From Morganella morganii_D (GTDB lineage: Bacteria; Pseudomonadota; Gammaproteobacteria; Enterobacterales; Enterobacteriaceae), in the NCBI GenBank assembly GCA_044772875.1, contig CP173058.1, positions 2,170,001-2,234,000 of the forward strand: a stretch of 64,000 nucleotides of DNA. The letters run 5' to 3'. Below, in pieces: positions 8,871 to 18,111 of the stretch (positions are counted from its first letter, which is position 1; the number at the start of each line of letters is the position of its first letter). The notes beneath the pieces are model-generated. The model did no database searches and was not told the DNA's origin. It worked only from the letters and a program-made list of their open reading frames with translations. Position numbers and translations under genes: made by a program.

Positions 8871-10354
8871 GCCATCACTCCCAGCAGGCGGGCGACAGTC
8901 AGACGGTCGGAGTAATCCAGACGGCGGTTGCCGACCAGCTGATAATCTTCATGTCCTTTTCCGGCCACCAGCACCACGTCATCCGGTTTCGCCTGCATCA
9001 CCGCAAAGGTGACCGCTTCCGCACGGCCCGGGATCGGCAGCGCACGGGAGGTATCCACCAGTCCGGCCATAATGTCATTGATAATCGCCTGAGGCTCTTC
9101 GCTGCGCGGGTTATCGTCCGTGATCACCACCACATCGGATTCCTGCTCGGCAATCGCGCCCATCAGCGGACGTTTGCCCTTGTCGCGGTCACCGCCGCAG
9201 CCGAAGACACACCACAGTTTACCTTTGGTATGCAGACGTGCTGCGCTCAGGGCTTTTTCCAGTGCGTCCGGGGTGTGGGCATAATCCACGACAACTGTCG
9301 GACGGTTGTCCGCAGTGAACACTTCCATCCGGCCGCAGACCGGTGTTAACGCGGTTGCGCTGCGCAGCAGCGTATTCAGGTCATAACCCAGCGCCAGCAG
9401 TGTTGCCGCCGCCACCAGCAGATTGCTGACGTTAAATGCACCCATCAGCGGGCTGTCCAGTTCACCGTCACCCCAGCTTGAGGTAAAGGTAATGTGCGCG
9501 CCGCTGTCGTGATAATTCACAGATACCGCTTTCAGGAAACGTCCCTGCCAGTTGGCCGGCAGGTTATCATCCATCGTGATGGCTACCGCTTCCGGCAGTT
9601 TTGCCAGCCATTTCAGCCCTGTCTCATCATCCGCATTAATAATTTTTTGTTCGCTGTGATGGGTTGAGAACAGCAGCCATTTGGCAGCTTCATAACTGGC
9701 CATATCACCGTGATAATCCAGGTGATCACGGCTTAAGTTGGTGAAGACAGCAGCACGGAACGGCAGTGCTGCCACACGGCCTTGTACCAGCCCGTGGGAC
9801 GAAACTTCCATTGCTGCCACCGTGGCACCTTTCTTCGCCAGTTTGTCCAGTTCAAGCTGGATATCGACTGCCGAGCCGGTAGTGTTTTCAGTCGGGATCA
9901 CATGACCGAGCAGCCCGTTACCCACCGTACCCATCACGGCGCTGGTTTCACCCATCGCCTGTGTCCACTGCGCCAGCAGCTGAGTGGTGGTGGTTTTACC
10001 ATTAGTCCCGGTAACACCGATCAGCTTCAGACGCTCCGCCGGACGGTGATAAAACTCACCGGCCAGGCGGGATAATTTTTCATTCAGGTGGCTGAGATAA
10101 ACCACCGGTACGCCATGCAGAACCTGCACACTGCCGTCTTCCGCCGCACCATCCGCTTCCGCCACCACGGCAGCCACGCCCTGGGCAATGGCCTGAGGAA
10201 TGTAGTGACGTCCGTCAGACTGGTGGCCTTTTACCGCCAGGAACAGATCACCGGCAGCCGCTTTACGGCTGTCCGGGGTCATATCACGTAACGCCTTAGC
10301 CGGTGCATCAACACCGAGCGGCGCGAGTAAATCGCGCAAATTACGATCTGCCAC
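8867..10354 (-). CDS. murE: UDP-MurNAc-L-Ala-D-Glu--meso-diaminopimelate ligase
   Basis: Adds meso-diaminopimelate as third stem residue. A GTG at 10354 is taken as start because it gives the E. coli-like N terminus (V/M)ADRNLRDLL and has AGAGGG just upstream; the longer frame from 10390 would lie inside ftsI. That leaves 495 residues, the E. coli length. Seen: GVTGTNGKTTTT, SRDHLDYHG and the DNPRSEEP motif that marks meso-DAP specificity. The 5' end overlaps ftsI by 14 bases. Confidence 0.96.
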   Translation of the reverse strand: MADRNLRDLLAPLGVDAPAKALRDMTPDSRKAAAGDLFLAVKGHQSDGRHYIPQAIAQGVAAVVAEADGAAEDGSVQVLHGVPVVYLSHLNEKLSRLAGEFYHRPAERLKLIGVTGTNGKTTTTQLLAQWTQAMGETSAVMGTVGNGLLGHVIPTENTTGSAVDIQLELDKLAKKGATVAAMEVSSHGLVQGRVAALPFRAAVFTNLSRDHLDYHGDMASYEAAKWLLFSTHHSEQKIINADDETGLKWLAKLPEAVAITMDDNLPANWQGRFLKAVSVNYHDSGAHITFTSSWGDGELDSPLMGAFNVSNLLVAAATLLALGYDLNTLLRSATALTPVCGRMEVFTADNRPTVVVDYAHTPDALEKALSAARLHTKGKLWCVFGCGGDRDKGKRPLMGAIAEQESDVVVITDDNPRSEEPQAIINDIMAGLVDTSRALPIPGRAEAVTFAVMQAKPDDVVLVAGKGHEDYQLVGNRRLDYSDRLTVARLLGVMA

Positions 10355-12134
10355 TTGTACCCTCTTTTGGTTTATTAATAACCACTTCATTAGTTTGTTC
10401 TTCCGGTGTCAGCGCATCGGGTTCCACGTTCATTGTCCGCAGAACACCGCCCATGATGGCACCGAATACCGGTGCGGAGATCGCACCCCCGTAATACTTA
10501 CCGCCCTGCGGGTCGTTGATAATCACAACCAGTGCAAAACGCGGACGGCTTGCCGGTGCAACCCCGGCGGTGTAAGCGATATAACGGTTCACGTATTTCC
10601 CGTCATCACCCACTTTTTTCGCAGTCCCGGTTTTAATGGCCACACGATACCCTTTGATCGCAGCGCGCGTTCCGCCGCCGCCCGGTAACGCAACACTTTC
10701 CATCATCTGAACCACGGTTTTCATCACCGGTTCAGGGAAGACACGGGTGCCCGGCACCGGCGGATCCACTTTTGTGATAGACAGCGGGCGGTAAATCCCG
10801 AAACTGCCGATTGTTGCATAGGCCCGCGCTAACTGTAACGGTGTTACCATCAGCCCGTAGCCGAAAGAAAAGGTGGCCCTTTCAAGCTCAGACCACCGTG
10901 TTTTTTTACTTGGATATATGCCACTACTTTCTCCGACCAGCCCCAGATTGGTCGGTTTTCCCAGCCCGAAACGCGAATAGACGTCCACGAGTTCCTGAGC
11001 GGGCATCGCTAACGCAAGTCTTGAAACCCCTACGTTACTCGATTTCTGCAAAATACCGGTGATGGTCAGTTCGGCATAACGCCCGACGTCTTTGATTTCA
11101 TGACCACTGATCCGGTACGGATACGTATTCACCACGCTGTTCGGTTTGATGATGTTGTTGTGCAGCGCCGTCATCACAACTAACGGTTTCACCGTCGAGC
11201 CCGGTTCAAAAATATCGGTAATGGCGCGGTTACGCATCGCCTCTTTCGGCGTACCCTGGAGATTGTTCGGGTTATAGGACGGGCTGTTTGCCATCGCCAG
11301 AATTTCCCCGGTGTTCACATCCACCAGAATCGCCGTGCCGGATTCCGCTTTATTCAGTGCCACTGCACTGCTGATTTCGCGGTATACCAACGCCTGTAAG
11401 CGCTCATCAATGCTGAGTGTCAGGTTGTGTCCGGCCTGACTTTCACGGGCGATGGTGTCCTCAATAACACGGCCGCCGCGATCTTTACGGACTGTCCGCT
11501 GCCCCGGAACGCCGGTCAGCCAGCGATCGAAACTTTTTTCAACTCCTTCAATCCCCTCATCATCAATATTGGTAACACCAATGATGTGCGCGGTGACGGA
11601 ACCGGACGGGTAATAACGTTTTGATTCTGCCTGTAAATAGATCCCCGGCAGATTCAGTTTTTTCACGTAATCGCCGATGGTCGGGTTTACCTGACGCGCC
11701 AGATAGACAAAGCGGCTTTTCGGATTCGCCGTGACTTTGCTTTTCACCTGTTCGAGCGGAATATTCAGCGCTTCGGACAGTGCACGCCAGCGGGTGTCAT
11801 CCCCTACCCCGCCTTTATCAGCTAACTCTTTCGGGTCTGCCCAGACCGCATTCACCGGCACACTGACCGCCAGCGGACGCCCCATACGGTCACTAATCAT
11901 GCCGCGCGCGGTCGGGATTTCCTGGACGCGCAGCGAGCGCATATCACCCTCTTTGACCAGCATATCCGGGTTGATAATCTGTAAATACGCGACCCGGATC
12001 AGCAGCGCGGCCAGGGCAAGCCCGATACCGCAGCATAACAACGCAAAGCGCCAGCTGATAAAACTGGCTTTTTCTTCCGGACGTTTGATACGGGCACCGC
12101 CCTGCGCTTTGGCTGCTGATTTTCTGCTTTTCAT
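10341..12134 (-). CDS. ftsI: Septal transpeptidase PBP3
   Basis: Class B penicillin-binding protein that cross-links septal peptidoglycan in the periplasm together with FtsW. It has 597 residues (E. coli 588), with an N-terminal membrane anchor at about 27-48, the pedestal domain, and the transpeptidase motifs GSTVKP (catalytic Ser about 313), KSSNVG and IKTGTAKK. The loop after TYPYRI carries no extra YRIN/YRIK-type duplication of the sort seen in some beta-lactam-tolerant strains. Confidence 0.97.
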   Translation of the reverse strand: MKSRKSAAKAQGGARIKRPEEKASFISWRFALLCCGIGLALAALLIRVAYLQIINPDMLVKEGDMRSLRVQEIPTARGMISDRMGRPLAVSVPVNAVWADPKELADKGGVGDDTRWRALSEALNIPLEQVKSKVTANPKSRFVYLARQVNPTIGDYVKKLNLPGIYLQAESKRYYPSGSVTAHIIGVTNIDDEGIEGVEKSFDRWLTGVPGQRTVRKDRGGRVIEDTIARESQAGHNLTLSIDERLQALVYREISSAVALNKAESGTAILVDVNTGEILAMANSPSYNPNNLQGTPKEAMRNRAITDIFEPGSTVKPLVVMTALHNNIIKPNSVVNTYPYRISGHEIKDVGRYAELTITGILQKSSNVGVSRLALAMPAQELVDVYSRFGLGKPTNLGLVGESSGIYPSKKTRWSELERATFSFGYGLMVTPLQLARAYATIGSFGIYRPLSITKVDPPVPGTRVFPEPVMKTVVQMMESVALPGGGGTRAAIKGYRVAIKTGTAKKVGDDGKYVNRYIAYTAGVAPASRPRFALVVIINDPQGGKYYGGAISAPVFGAIMGGVLRTMNVEPDALTPEEQTNEVVINKPKEGTSGRS

Positions 12135-12141
12135 GCCTTCG

Positions 12142-12459
12142 TCATTTCGTTACGACAATTTTTTCGTTTGCCGGATCCACATGCTGCATGCTGAGGCGCT
12201 CAACGGACAGGCGCTCAACACGGCTGTGATCCCCCAGGGCGTTCTCTTCCAGAATCAGGTTACGCCATTCGATATCCAGCGAATTACGCTCCAGCACAAG
12301 ATGTTCCCGCTCTGCGGTCAGCAGACGTGTTTTATGTGCCGTGATAACCACAAAAATCGCGCTGACGATCACTGCGATAAATAAAACCGCAGGGATAAAT
12401 CCGTGACGCAGCAGGTCACGACAAATAACGCGGGCTAAATTATGCCGTTCTGTGGTCAT
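12142..12459 (-). CDS. ftsL: Cell division protein FtsL
   Basis: Small bitopic divisome protein forming a periplasmic coiled coil with FtsB and FtsQ. The 105 residues include one membrane segment (about 20-43), then a heptad-like region with LLTAEREHLVLERN and the highly conserved LDIEWRNLILEENAL. The N-terminal cytoplasmic tail is about 15 residues shorter than in E. coli. It overlaps the end of rsmH by an ATGA junction. Confidence 0.95.
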   Translation of the reverse strand: MTTERHNLARVICRDLLRHGFIPAVLFIAVIVSAIFVVITAHKTRLLTAEREHLVLERNSLDIEWRNLILEENALGDHSRVERLSVERLSMQHVDPANEKIVVTK

Positions 12460-13397
12460 GCTTTCTCCGCAAAGCGCAGCACCGAGCTGCGGGCACGCGG
12501 GTTAACTCGGATTTCCTGCTCTGACGGTTTCATTTTTCCGGCCAGTTTCAGTGCCGGTGTTCCGTGCGCTTTCAGTTGTTCTTCCGTCAGCGGTAATCCG
12601 TGCGGCACCTGTGGTCCGCGGCTTTCGTTGCGCATAAACTGCTTCACAATCCGGTCTTCAAGCGAGTGGAAGCTAATTACGGATAAACGGCCGCCCGGTG
12701 CCAGAATGCTCAGTGCACCGGTAAGCGCCTGACGGATTTCATCCAGCTCGCTGTTCACATAGATACGGATTGCCTGGAAACTGCGGGTCGCCGGGTGCTT
12801 GTGCTTTTCTTTCACCGGAGACACAGCGGCAATTAAATCCGCCAGCTGTTTTGTCCGCGTCAGTGGCTCTTCCGTTTTATTCCGTTCAACAATGGCGCGG
12901 GCAATACGTTTGGAGAAACGTTCTTCCCCGAAATTTTTCAGTACCCATGCAATATCGTCTTCTTTGGCTTCGGTCAGCCACCGGGCGGCGGAAATACCGC
13001 GCGTCGGATCCATACGCATATCCAGCGGCCCGTCACGCATAAAAGAGAATCCGCGCTCCGGGTCATCCAGCTGCGGGGAAGATACCCCGAGATCCAGCAG
13101 AACGCCGTCAATCTGTCCGCCCAGTTCCAGCTCATTCACATAACCGGCGATACCGGAAAACGGGCCGTGAATGATGGAAAAACGCGGGTCATCAATCTGT
13201 GCTGCCGCGGCAATCGCCTGCGGATCCCGGTCAATGGCAATCAGACGCCCCTGTGTACCGAGTTTTGATAAAATCAGGCGGGAATGCCCGCCGCGGCCGA
13301 ATGTGCCGTCGATATAAATGCCGTCTTCACGGATCTGTAATCCGTTGACGGCTTCATCCAGTAAAACACTGGTATGCTGAAACTGACTCTCTGCCAT
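12456..13397 (-). CDS. rsmH: 16S rRNA m4C1402 methyltransferase
   Basis: SAM-dependent enzyme that N4-methylates C1402 of 16S rRNA; formerly mraW. It has 313 residues with the SAM-binding GTFGRGGHSR, LLDLGVSSPQLDDPERGFS, SFHSLEDRIVKQF and the C-terminal NPRARSSVLR. The ATG at 13397 follows directly on the mraZ stop. The dcw position right after mraZ is standard. Confidence 0.97.
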   Translation of the reverse strand: MAESQFQHTSVLLDEAVNGLQIREDGIYIDGTFGRGGHSRLILSKLGTQGRLIAIDRDPQAIAAAAQIDDPRFSIIHGPFSGIAGYVNELELGGQIDGVLLDLGVSSPQLDDPERGFSFMRDGPLDMRMDPTRGISAARWLTEAKEDDIAWVLKNFGEERFSKRIARAIVERNKTEEPLTRTKQLADLIAAVSPVKEKHKHPATRSFQAIRIYVNSELDEIRQALTGALSILAPGGRLSVISFHSLEDRIVKQFMRNESRGPQVPHGLPLTEEQLKAHGTPALKLAGKMKPSEQEIRVNPRARSSVLRFAEKA

Positions 13398-13856
13398 TTA
13401 AAGTGATAAATCCTGTAACCGGGCGGATAAAGGTCCGGATGTCGTCTGCCCGGCAGCAATATCATCCTGTACCTGCTGATACCACGTCTGCTCATCCCAC
13501 AGCTCAAACTTATTGAACTGCCCGACCAGCATGACTTCTTTGGTTAACCGCGCATGTGCGCGCAGTGTACCGGCTAACAAAAGACGTCCCGCACTATCCA
13601 TCTGACATTCAGTGGCATGTCCCAGTAACAGGCGCTGAACACGGCGCTCGGTGGGATCCATGGTGGACAATTGTGCCAGCTTCAGTTCGATCAGTTCCCA
13701 TTCCGGTAAGGTATAAAGCAGCAGACACGGCTGGTGGAGATCGATAGTACAAACCATCTGACCTTCCGACTTTTCAGCAAGCAGCGACCGGTACCGTGCC
13801 GGTACGGTTATGCGCCCTTTGCTGTCAAGATTAACCAGTGTTGCCCCGCGAAACAT
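13398..13856 (-). CDS. mraZ: Transcriptional regulator MraZ
   Basis: Nucleoid-associated autorepressor of the dcw cluster with two SpoVT/AbrB-like domains; 152 residues as in E. coli. The first domain shows NLDSKGRITVPARYR, the second DSAGRLLLAGTLRAHA. First gene of the cluster; three spaced GTGG-type repeats that fit MraZ binding lie in its leader (13887-13911). Confidence 0.96.
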   Translation of the reverse strand: MFRGATLVNLDSKGRITVPARYRSLLAEKSEGQMVCTIDLHQPCLLLYTLPEWELIELKLAQLSTMDPTERRVQRLLLGHATECQMDSAGRLLLAGTLRAHARLTKEVMLVGQFNKFELWDEQTWYQQVQDDIAAGQTTSGPLSARLQDLSL

Positions 13857-13886
13857 ACGTTTCTCCGCTCAGTTTTACCCTGAATT

Positions 13887-13911
13887 ACCACTTTCACCCA
13901 CAATTCCCCAC
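13887..13911 (-). promoter_or_regulatory. MraZ-type operator repeats
   Basis: On the minus strand three GTGG(G/T) units recur every 10 bases: complements at 13907-13911, 13897-13901 and 13887-13891 (the last is GTGGT). This is the arrangement MraZ proteins bind in front of mraZ; the assignment rests on spacing and position. Confidence 0.75.
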
Positions 13912-13917
13912 CAATAG

Positions 13918-13947
13918 AGTTTACGAATGGTACGAAAAGCTTGTCAA
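13918..13947 (-). promoter_or_regulatory. Probable Pmra promoter of the dcw cluster
   Basis: Read on the minus strand: a perfect TTGACA -35 (complement 13942-13947), an 18-base spacer and TAAACT as -10 (complement 13918-13923), immediately upstream of the MraZ-type repeats. Predicted from hexamers only. Confidence 0.7.
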
Positions 13948-13949
13948 GC

Positions 13950-14463
13950 CAGAGCTGACAAGGTTCCGTTTCCGTTATCGGGGAATAAAGGGGTGAGAAA
14001 ATATGGGATTTTTTGCTTCAGGGAACAGAAGTGAGGTAACACACTGATTCAAATCAGAAAAAAATTCACATAATACGCACTCGGCTAACCGGGGCAAATT
14101 ATACCGAATCTGACGAAAGAAAGATGCATTTTTGCGAAGTGCCCCTCACTTTCAGGATAAAAATTCACCAGCCTCACCAGTACACCCGGATTTTTGTTCC
14201 GGTCATCTGTGCTGTTACTTCTTGTTACAGTGCGTGATTGTTTAACTTTTGAAAATTTAATATTCAGTATATCAATAGTATAACAATCACTAAACCGGAC
14301 AGGTGATAACCTGTGGTTTATACCCCTAATCGAAATAAGTGTATTTGCGGGGAAAAAAAGGAGCCCCGTAAAAATTGTCAATTTCTGTCAATCAGCAAAA
14401 TTGAAAAAAATTCTTAGGATTCCTCTCAAAAAGCATTTTTCATCTGTTTCCGGACAAACTAAA
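13950..14463. other. Intergenic stretch between dcw promoter and cra terminator
   Basis: About 510 bases without a gene I recognise. It is AT-rich and holds short reading frames without good ribosome binding sites. One minus-strand frame of 98 codons (14085-14381) has no recognisable domain. No tRNA-like or terminator-like structure is obvious. Confidence 0.6.
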
Positions 14464-14494
14464 CAAAAATACCTATACGTTTCCGTACAGGTAT
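14464..14494 (-). terminator. Rho-independent terminator of cra
   Basis: Stem arms at 14469-14479 and 14484-14494 (one G-U pair), GAAA loop in the minus-strand sense, followed by a U-run (complement of 14464-14468). It lies 31 bases after the cra stop. Confidence 0.85.
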
Positions 14495-14525
14495 CAGAAA
14501 AAATAATTATTATACTGTCTGAATA

Positions 14526-15530
14526 CTACCGCCGGCTCAGACTTCCGCGACGGCACAGATCACGGCGGATCCGGGTGATACCCGCAGCTGGTTTCTGTTT
14601 TTCATCCAGACTTGCCAGCACCAGCTCCAGCACCCGCTCAGCAATATCACGGTGACGCTGCGCCACGGACAATACCGGACATTCAAGGAAATCCAGCAGT
14701 TCATGATCACCGAAGGTTGCAATCACCAGTTGCCCCGGCAGACGACCACTACGGGCCAGCGCAGCATCCATCACGCCCTGTAACAGCGCAAATGACGTGG
14801 TGAACAGCGCATCCGGCATCGGATTGCTTTCCAGCCAGGTATCAAACGCTTTCGCCGCGGCGTCACGCTCATAGCTGTCGGCATACAGGAAATTCACTTT
14901 ACGTGCATCCCCTTCCCAGGCTTCACGGAACCCCTGCTCACGCAGGAAACTGACGGAAAGTTCCGGTAACGCGCCGAGATAAACCACCGATTCTGCCGGG
15001 AACTGACGCAATTCGGCTGCCAGCATTTTGGCGTCCTCAAAGTCATCCCCGACCACACTGATAAAATGCTCGTTTTCCAGTGCGCGGTCGAGCGCGACAA
15101 TCGGCAGGGATCGGTTTGCCCAGCGCTGATAGAACGGATGTTCCGGCGGTAGTGCTGTGGAAACGATAATCGCATCCACCTGACGCTGTAACAGGTGCTC
15201 CACACAACGGATTTCGTTGTCAGGCTGGTCTTCGGAGCAGGCAATCAGCAGCTGATAACCACGGCTGCGCGCCTGGCGCTCCAGATAATTTGCGATGCGG
15301 GTGTAGCTGGTGTTCTCCAAATCCGGGATCACCAGTCCGATAGAGCGGGTACGGCCTGCCCGCAGACCGGCAGCCACCGCATTCGGATGGTAATTATGTT
15401 CACGAACCACCGCCATCACTTTTTCGACAGTTTTGTCACTCACACGATATTGTTTTGCTTTTCCGTTGATGACATAACTGGCCGTCGTGCGCGACACACC
15501 GGCAAGGCGGGCGATTTCATCCAGTTTCAC
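14526..15530 (-). CDS. cra: Catabolite repressor/activator Cra (FruR)
   Basis: LacI-family regulator of central carbon flow whose effector is fructose 1-phosphate (or fructose 1,6-bisphosphate at high levels). The 334-residue protein starts with GTG at 15530, as in E. coli, giving KLDEIARLAGVSRTTASYVING, the helix-turn-helix, then the hinge and a periplasmic-binding-like effector domain. Gene order ilvIH-cra-mraZ matches E. coli. A terminator follows. Confidence 0.96.
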   Translation of the reverse strand: MKLDEIARLAGVSRTTASYVINGKAKQYRVSDKTVEKVMAVVREHNYHPNAVAAGLRAGRTRSIGLVIPDLENTSYTRIANYLERQARSRGYQLLIACSEDQPDNEIRCVEHLLQRQVDAIIVSTALPPEHPFYQRWANRSLPIVALDRALENEHFISVVGDDFEDAKMLAAELRQFPAESVVYLGALPELSVSFLREQGFREAWEGDARKVNFLYADSYERDAAAKAFDTWLESNPMPDALFTTSFALLQGVMDAALARSGRLPGQLVIATFGDHELLDFLECPVLSVAQRHRDIAERVLELVLASLDEKQKPAAGITRIRRDLCRRGSLSRR

Positions 15531-15613
15531 GTTAACCCCTTACAAATCAGGAAACGGCCCGAACAACGGGCCAATAAGAAGAGCATTCAGTTTACCCTTT
15601 CACCGCGAATATT

Positions 15614-16105
15614 TCACCGCATTATTTTATCACCGCGCGACATCCCGACGATGCCGGAACGGGCAATATCAACGATTTCCGCAAAGCCGCGCACCGCATC
15701 CAGGAAGGCGTCCAGCTTTTCACTGGTGCCGGTCAGCTGCACGGTATAGAGCGTCGCAGTCACATCCACAATCTGTCCCCGGAAGATATCGGTACTGCGT
15801 TTGACCTCATCCCGCCCGTAGCCGCTGGCCTGTAATTTCACCAGCATCACCTCGCGCTCAATATGAGAGGCGGCCGTCAGTTCTGTGACACGGAACACAT
15901 CCACCAGCTTGTTGAGCTGCTTTTCAATCTGCTCCAGCACCCGCGCATCCCCTTTGGTCTGAATGGTCAGGCGGAACAGTGACGGATCATCGGTCGGGGC
16001 GGCAGTGATACTTTCGATATTATATCCGCGCTGGGAAAAAAGCCCTGCCACACGGGATAACGCCCCGGTTTCGTTTTCTAATAAAATTGACAAAATCCGG
16101 CGCAT
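15614..16105 (-). CDS. ilvH: Acetolactate synthase III small (regulatory) subunit
   Basis: Regulatory ACT-domain subunit that confers valine feedback on IlvI. The start chosen is the ATG at 16105 (MRRILSILLENE, as in E. coli), not the longer frame from 16135 that would overlap ilvI. This gives 163 residues with the N-terminal ACT domain (GALSRVAGLFSQRGYNIES) and the C-terminal ACT-like domain (RSGIVGMSRGDKIMR). Begins two bases after the ilvI stop. Confidence 0.96.
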   Translation of the reverse strand: MRRILSILLENETGALSRVAGLFSQRGYNIESITAAPTDDPSLFRLTIQTKGDARVLEQIEKQLNKLVDVFRVTELTAASHIEREVMLVKLQASGYGRDEVKRSTDIFRGQIVDVTATLYTVQLTGTSEKLDAFLDAVRGFAEIVDIARSGIVGMSRGDKIMR

Positions 16106-16107
16106 GG

Positions 16108-17829
16108 TCAGGTCCTCTCCGTTTTGCTTAACCACATTTCATCCATCCCGCCGTTGCGGATCTGCATCGGATAAACATGCTCTTTTTCATCCACCATCAC
16201 ATCGGCGAACACCAGTCGTTTTTCTTCGCGGACAATACGCAGTGCCTCCGCAAGCTGTCCACGCAGCGTGGTTTTATCACTGATACTGATACCAACATGC
16301 CCGTAAGCCTCTGCCAGCCGGACAAAATCAGGCAGCGATTCCATATAGGAATGAGAGTGGCGGCCGTGATAGACCATATCCTGCCACTGCTTCACCATAC
16401 CGAGGAAACGGTTGTTAAGATTAAGAACCAGTACCGGCAGCCCGAATTGCAGCGCCGTGGAGAGCTCCTGAATATTCATCTGAATACTGCCGTCCCCGGT
16501 GACACACACCACCATATCATCCGGCTTTGCCAGCCGGACACCCAGCGCCGCCGGTAACCCGAAGCCCATCGTGCCGAGCCCGCCGGAGTTGATCCAGCGG
16601 CGCGGTTCATCAAACGGATAATAGAGTGCCGCAAACATCTGGTGCTGGCCGACATCGGAGGTGACATACGCCTTCCCTTCTGTCAGTTGCCACAGAGTGC
16701 GGATCACGGACTGGGGTTTGATTTTCTCCCCGCTCTCATCAATGACCAGACACTGTTTCGTTTTCCACTGATCAATACGACGCCACCAGTCGCACAGCGC
16801 ATCCGGATCCTGCTCATCGGTCAGGGATTCAAGCTGTAACAGCATTTGCGCGAGACAAAGCTTTGCATCGCCGACAATCGGGATATCTGCGGCGACGGTT
16901 TTTGAAATAGAAGCCGGATCCACATCAATATGAATGACGGTCGCCTGCGGACAATATTTCGCCAGGTTATTGGTTGTCCGGTCATCAAAGCGGACGCCGA
17001 CAGCAAAAATCACATCACTGTGATGCATGGTATTGTTCGCTTCATAGGTGCCGTGCATACCCAGCATGCCGACACACTGCGGATGGGTGCCCGGAAACGC
17101 ACCGAGCCCCATCAGGGAGAGTGCCACCGGCAGACGCAGTTTATCCGCAAGGGTGAAAATCTCCGGGCTGCACCCGGCACTGACGGCACCGCCGCCGATA
17201 TACATCACCGGACGCTTCGCCTGCATCAGCGTGATAAGTGCACGTTTGATCTGCCCTTTGTGACCGGCACCGGTCGGGTTATATGAGCGCAGGCTGACCC
17301 GTGACGGATAGCTGTATTCATGCTGCTGCTGGACAATGTCTTTCGGAAAATCAATCACCACCGGCCCCGGACGACCGGTTTGTGCCAGATAAAATGCTTT
17401 TTTAATCGTCGCGGGAATTTCAGCAACATCATGCACCAGGTAACTGTGTTTCACGACCGGGCGGGAGATCCCCACCATATCCACTTCCTGGAAGGCATCG
17501 TTACCGATAAGCGCGCTCGCCACCTGACCGGACAGTACCACCAGCGGCACAGAATCCATATACGCGGTGGCAATGCCGGTAATGGCGTTAGTCGCTCCCG
17601 GGCCGGAGGTGACCAGCACCACGCCGGTTTTACCGGTCGCGCGGGCATAGCCGTCCGCCATATGCACCGCAGCCTGTTCGTGGCGTACCAGAATATGCCC
17701 GATACCGCCGACGGTATGCAGCGCATCATAAATATCCAGAACAGCGCCGCCCGGGTAGCCGAATACGTGTGACACACCTTCATCAATTAAGGAGCGCACG
17801 ATCATTTCTGCCCCTGTCAACCTCTCCAT
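16108..17829 (-). CDS. ilvI: Acetolactate synthase III large subunit
   Basis: ThDP-, FAD- and Mg-dependent catalytic subunit condensing pyruvate with pyruvate or 2-oxobutyrate for valine, leucine and isoleucine. The ATG at 17829 gives MERLTGAEMIV, the expected N terminus, preceded by AGGAGAG; the longer frame to 18006 is leader sequence. The 573 residues include RHEQAAVHMADG with the cofactor-activating Glu, the FAD region GMLGMHGTYEAN, and the ThDP motif GDGSIQMNIQELSTA ending in NN. Confidence 0.96.
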   Translation of the reverse strand: MERLTGAEMIVRSLIDEGVSHVFGYPGGAVLDIYDALHTVGGIGHILVRHEQAAVHMADGYARATGKTGVVLVTSGPGATNAITGIATAYMDSVPLVVLSGQVASALIGNDAFQEVDMVGISRPVVKHSYLVHDVAEIPATIKKAFYLAQTGRPGPVVIDFPKDIVQQQHEYSYPSRVSLRSYNPTGAGHKGQIKRALITLMQAKRPVMYIGGGAVSAGCSPEIFTLADKLRLPVALSLMGLGAFPGTHPQCVGMLGMHGTYEANNTMHHSDVIFAVGVRFDDRTTNNLAKYCPQATVIHIDVDPASISKTVAADIPIVGDAKLCLAQMLLQLESLTDEQDPDALCDWWRRIDQWKTKQCLVIDESGEKIKPQSVIRTLWQLTEGKAYVTSDVGQHQMFAALYYPFDEPRRWINSGGLGTMGFGLPAALGVRLAKPDDMVVCVTGDGSIQMNIQELSTALQFGLPVLVLNLNNRFLGMVKQWQDMVYHGRHSHSYMESLPDFVRLAEAYGHVGISISDKTTLRGQLAEALRIVREEKRLVFADVMVDEKEHVYPMQIRNGGMDEMWLSKTERT

Positions 17830-18066
17830 AAATGCTCTCCTGCCCGTGATTGCGGGTTGTAACTGCAAGTGATGTATTTGTCTGTTTTTAGTTATCTGAG
17901 GATTAACATAGCGATAAAACGACAGTGCTGGCAAATGCGTTTTTCGGGAGGCGGAGTGCAGGTAAACGCCGGAATAAAGGAAATATAATGATCCGCAGAC
18001 GATCATGCCTGTGGCAGGAAATCACAAAGCAGAGTTCACTGAGAGCGGGGGAAAAATCGGCGGGAT

Positions 18067-18103
18067 ATAAAAACGGCACTGCCCGGGAAACAAGCAGTGC
18101 CGT
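18067..18103 (-). terminator. Terminator of the acyl-CoA ligase gene
   Basis: A perfect 10-base-pair stem (ACGGCACTGC at 18073-18082, its complement at 18094-18103) with an 11-base loop, followed on the minus strand by TTTTTAT. It lies 9 bases after the ligase stop and separates it from the ilvI promoter region (17830-18066), where I see no confident promoter. Confidence 0.9.
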
Positions 18104-18111
18104 CAGAACAA

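Noticed and set aside
14085..14381. 98-codon minus-strand frame between mraZ and cra
   Set aside because: No recognisable domain, poor start context and a base composition like the surrounding noncoding DNA.
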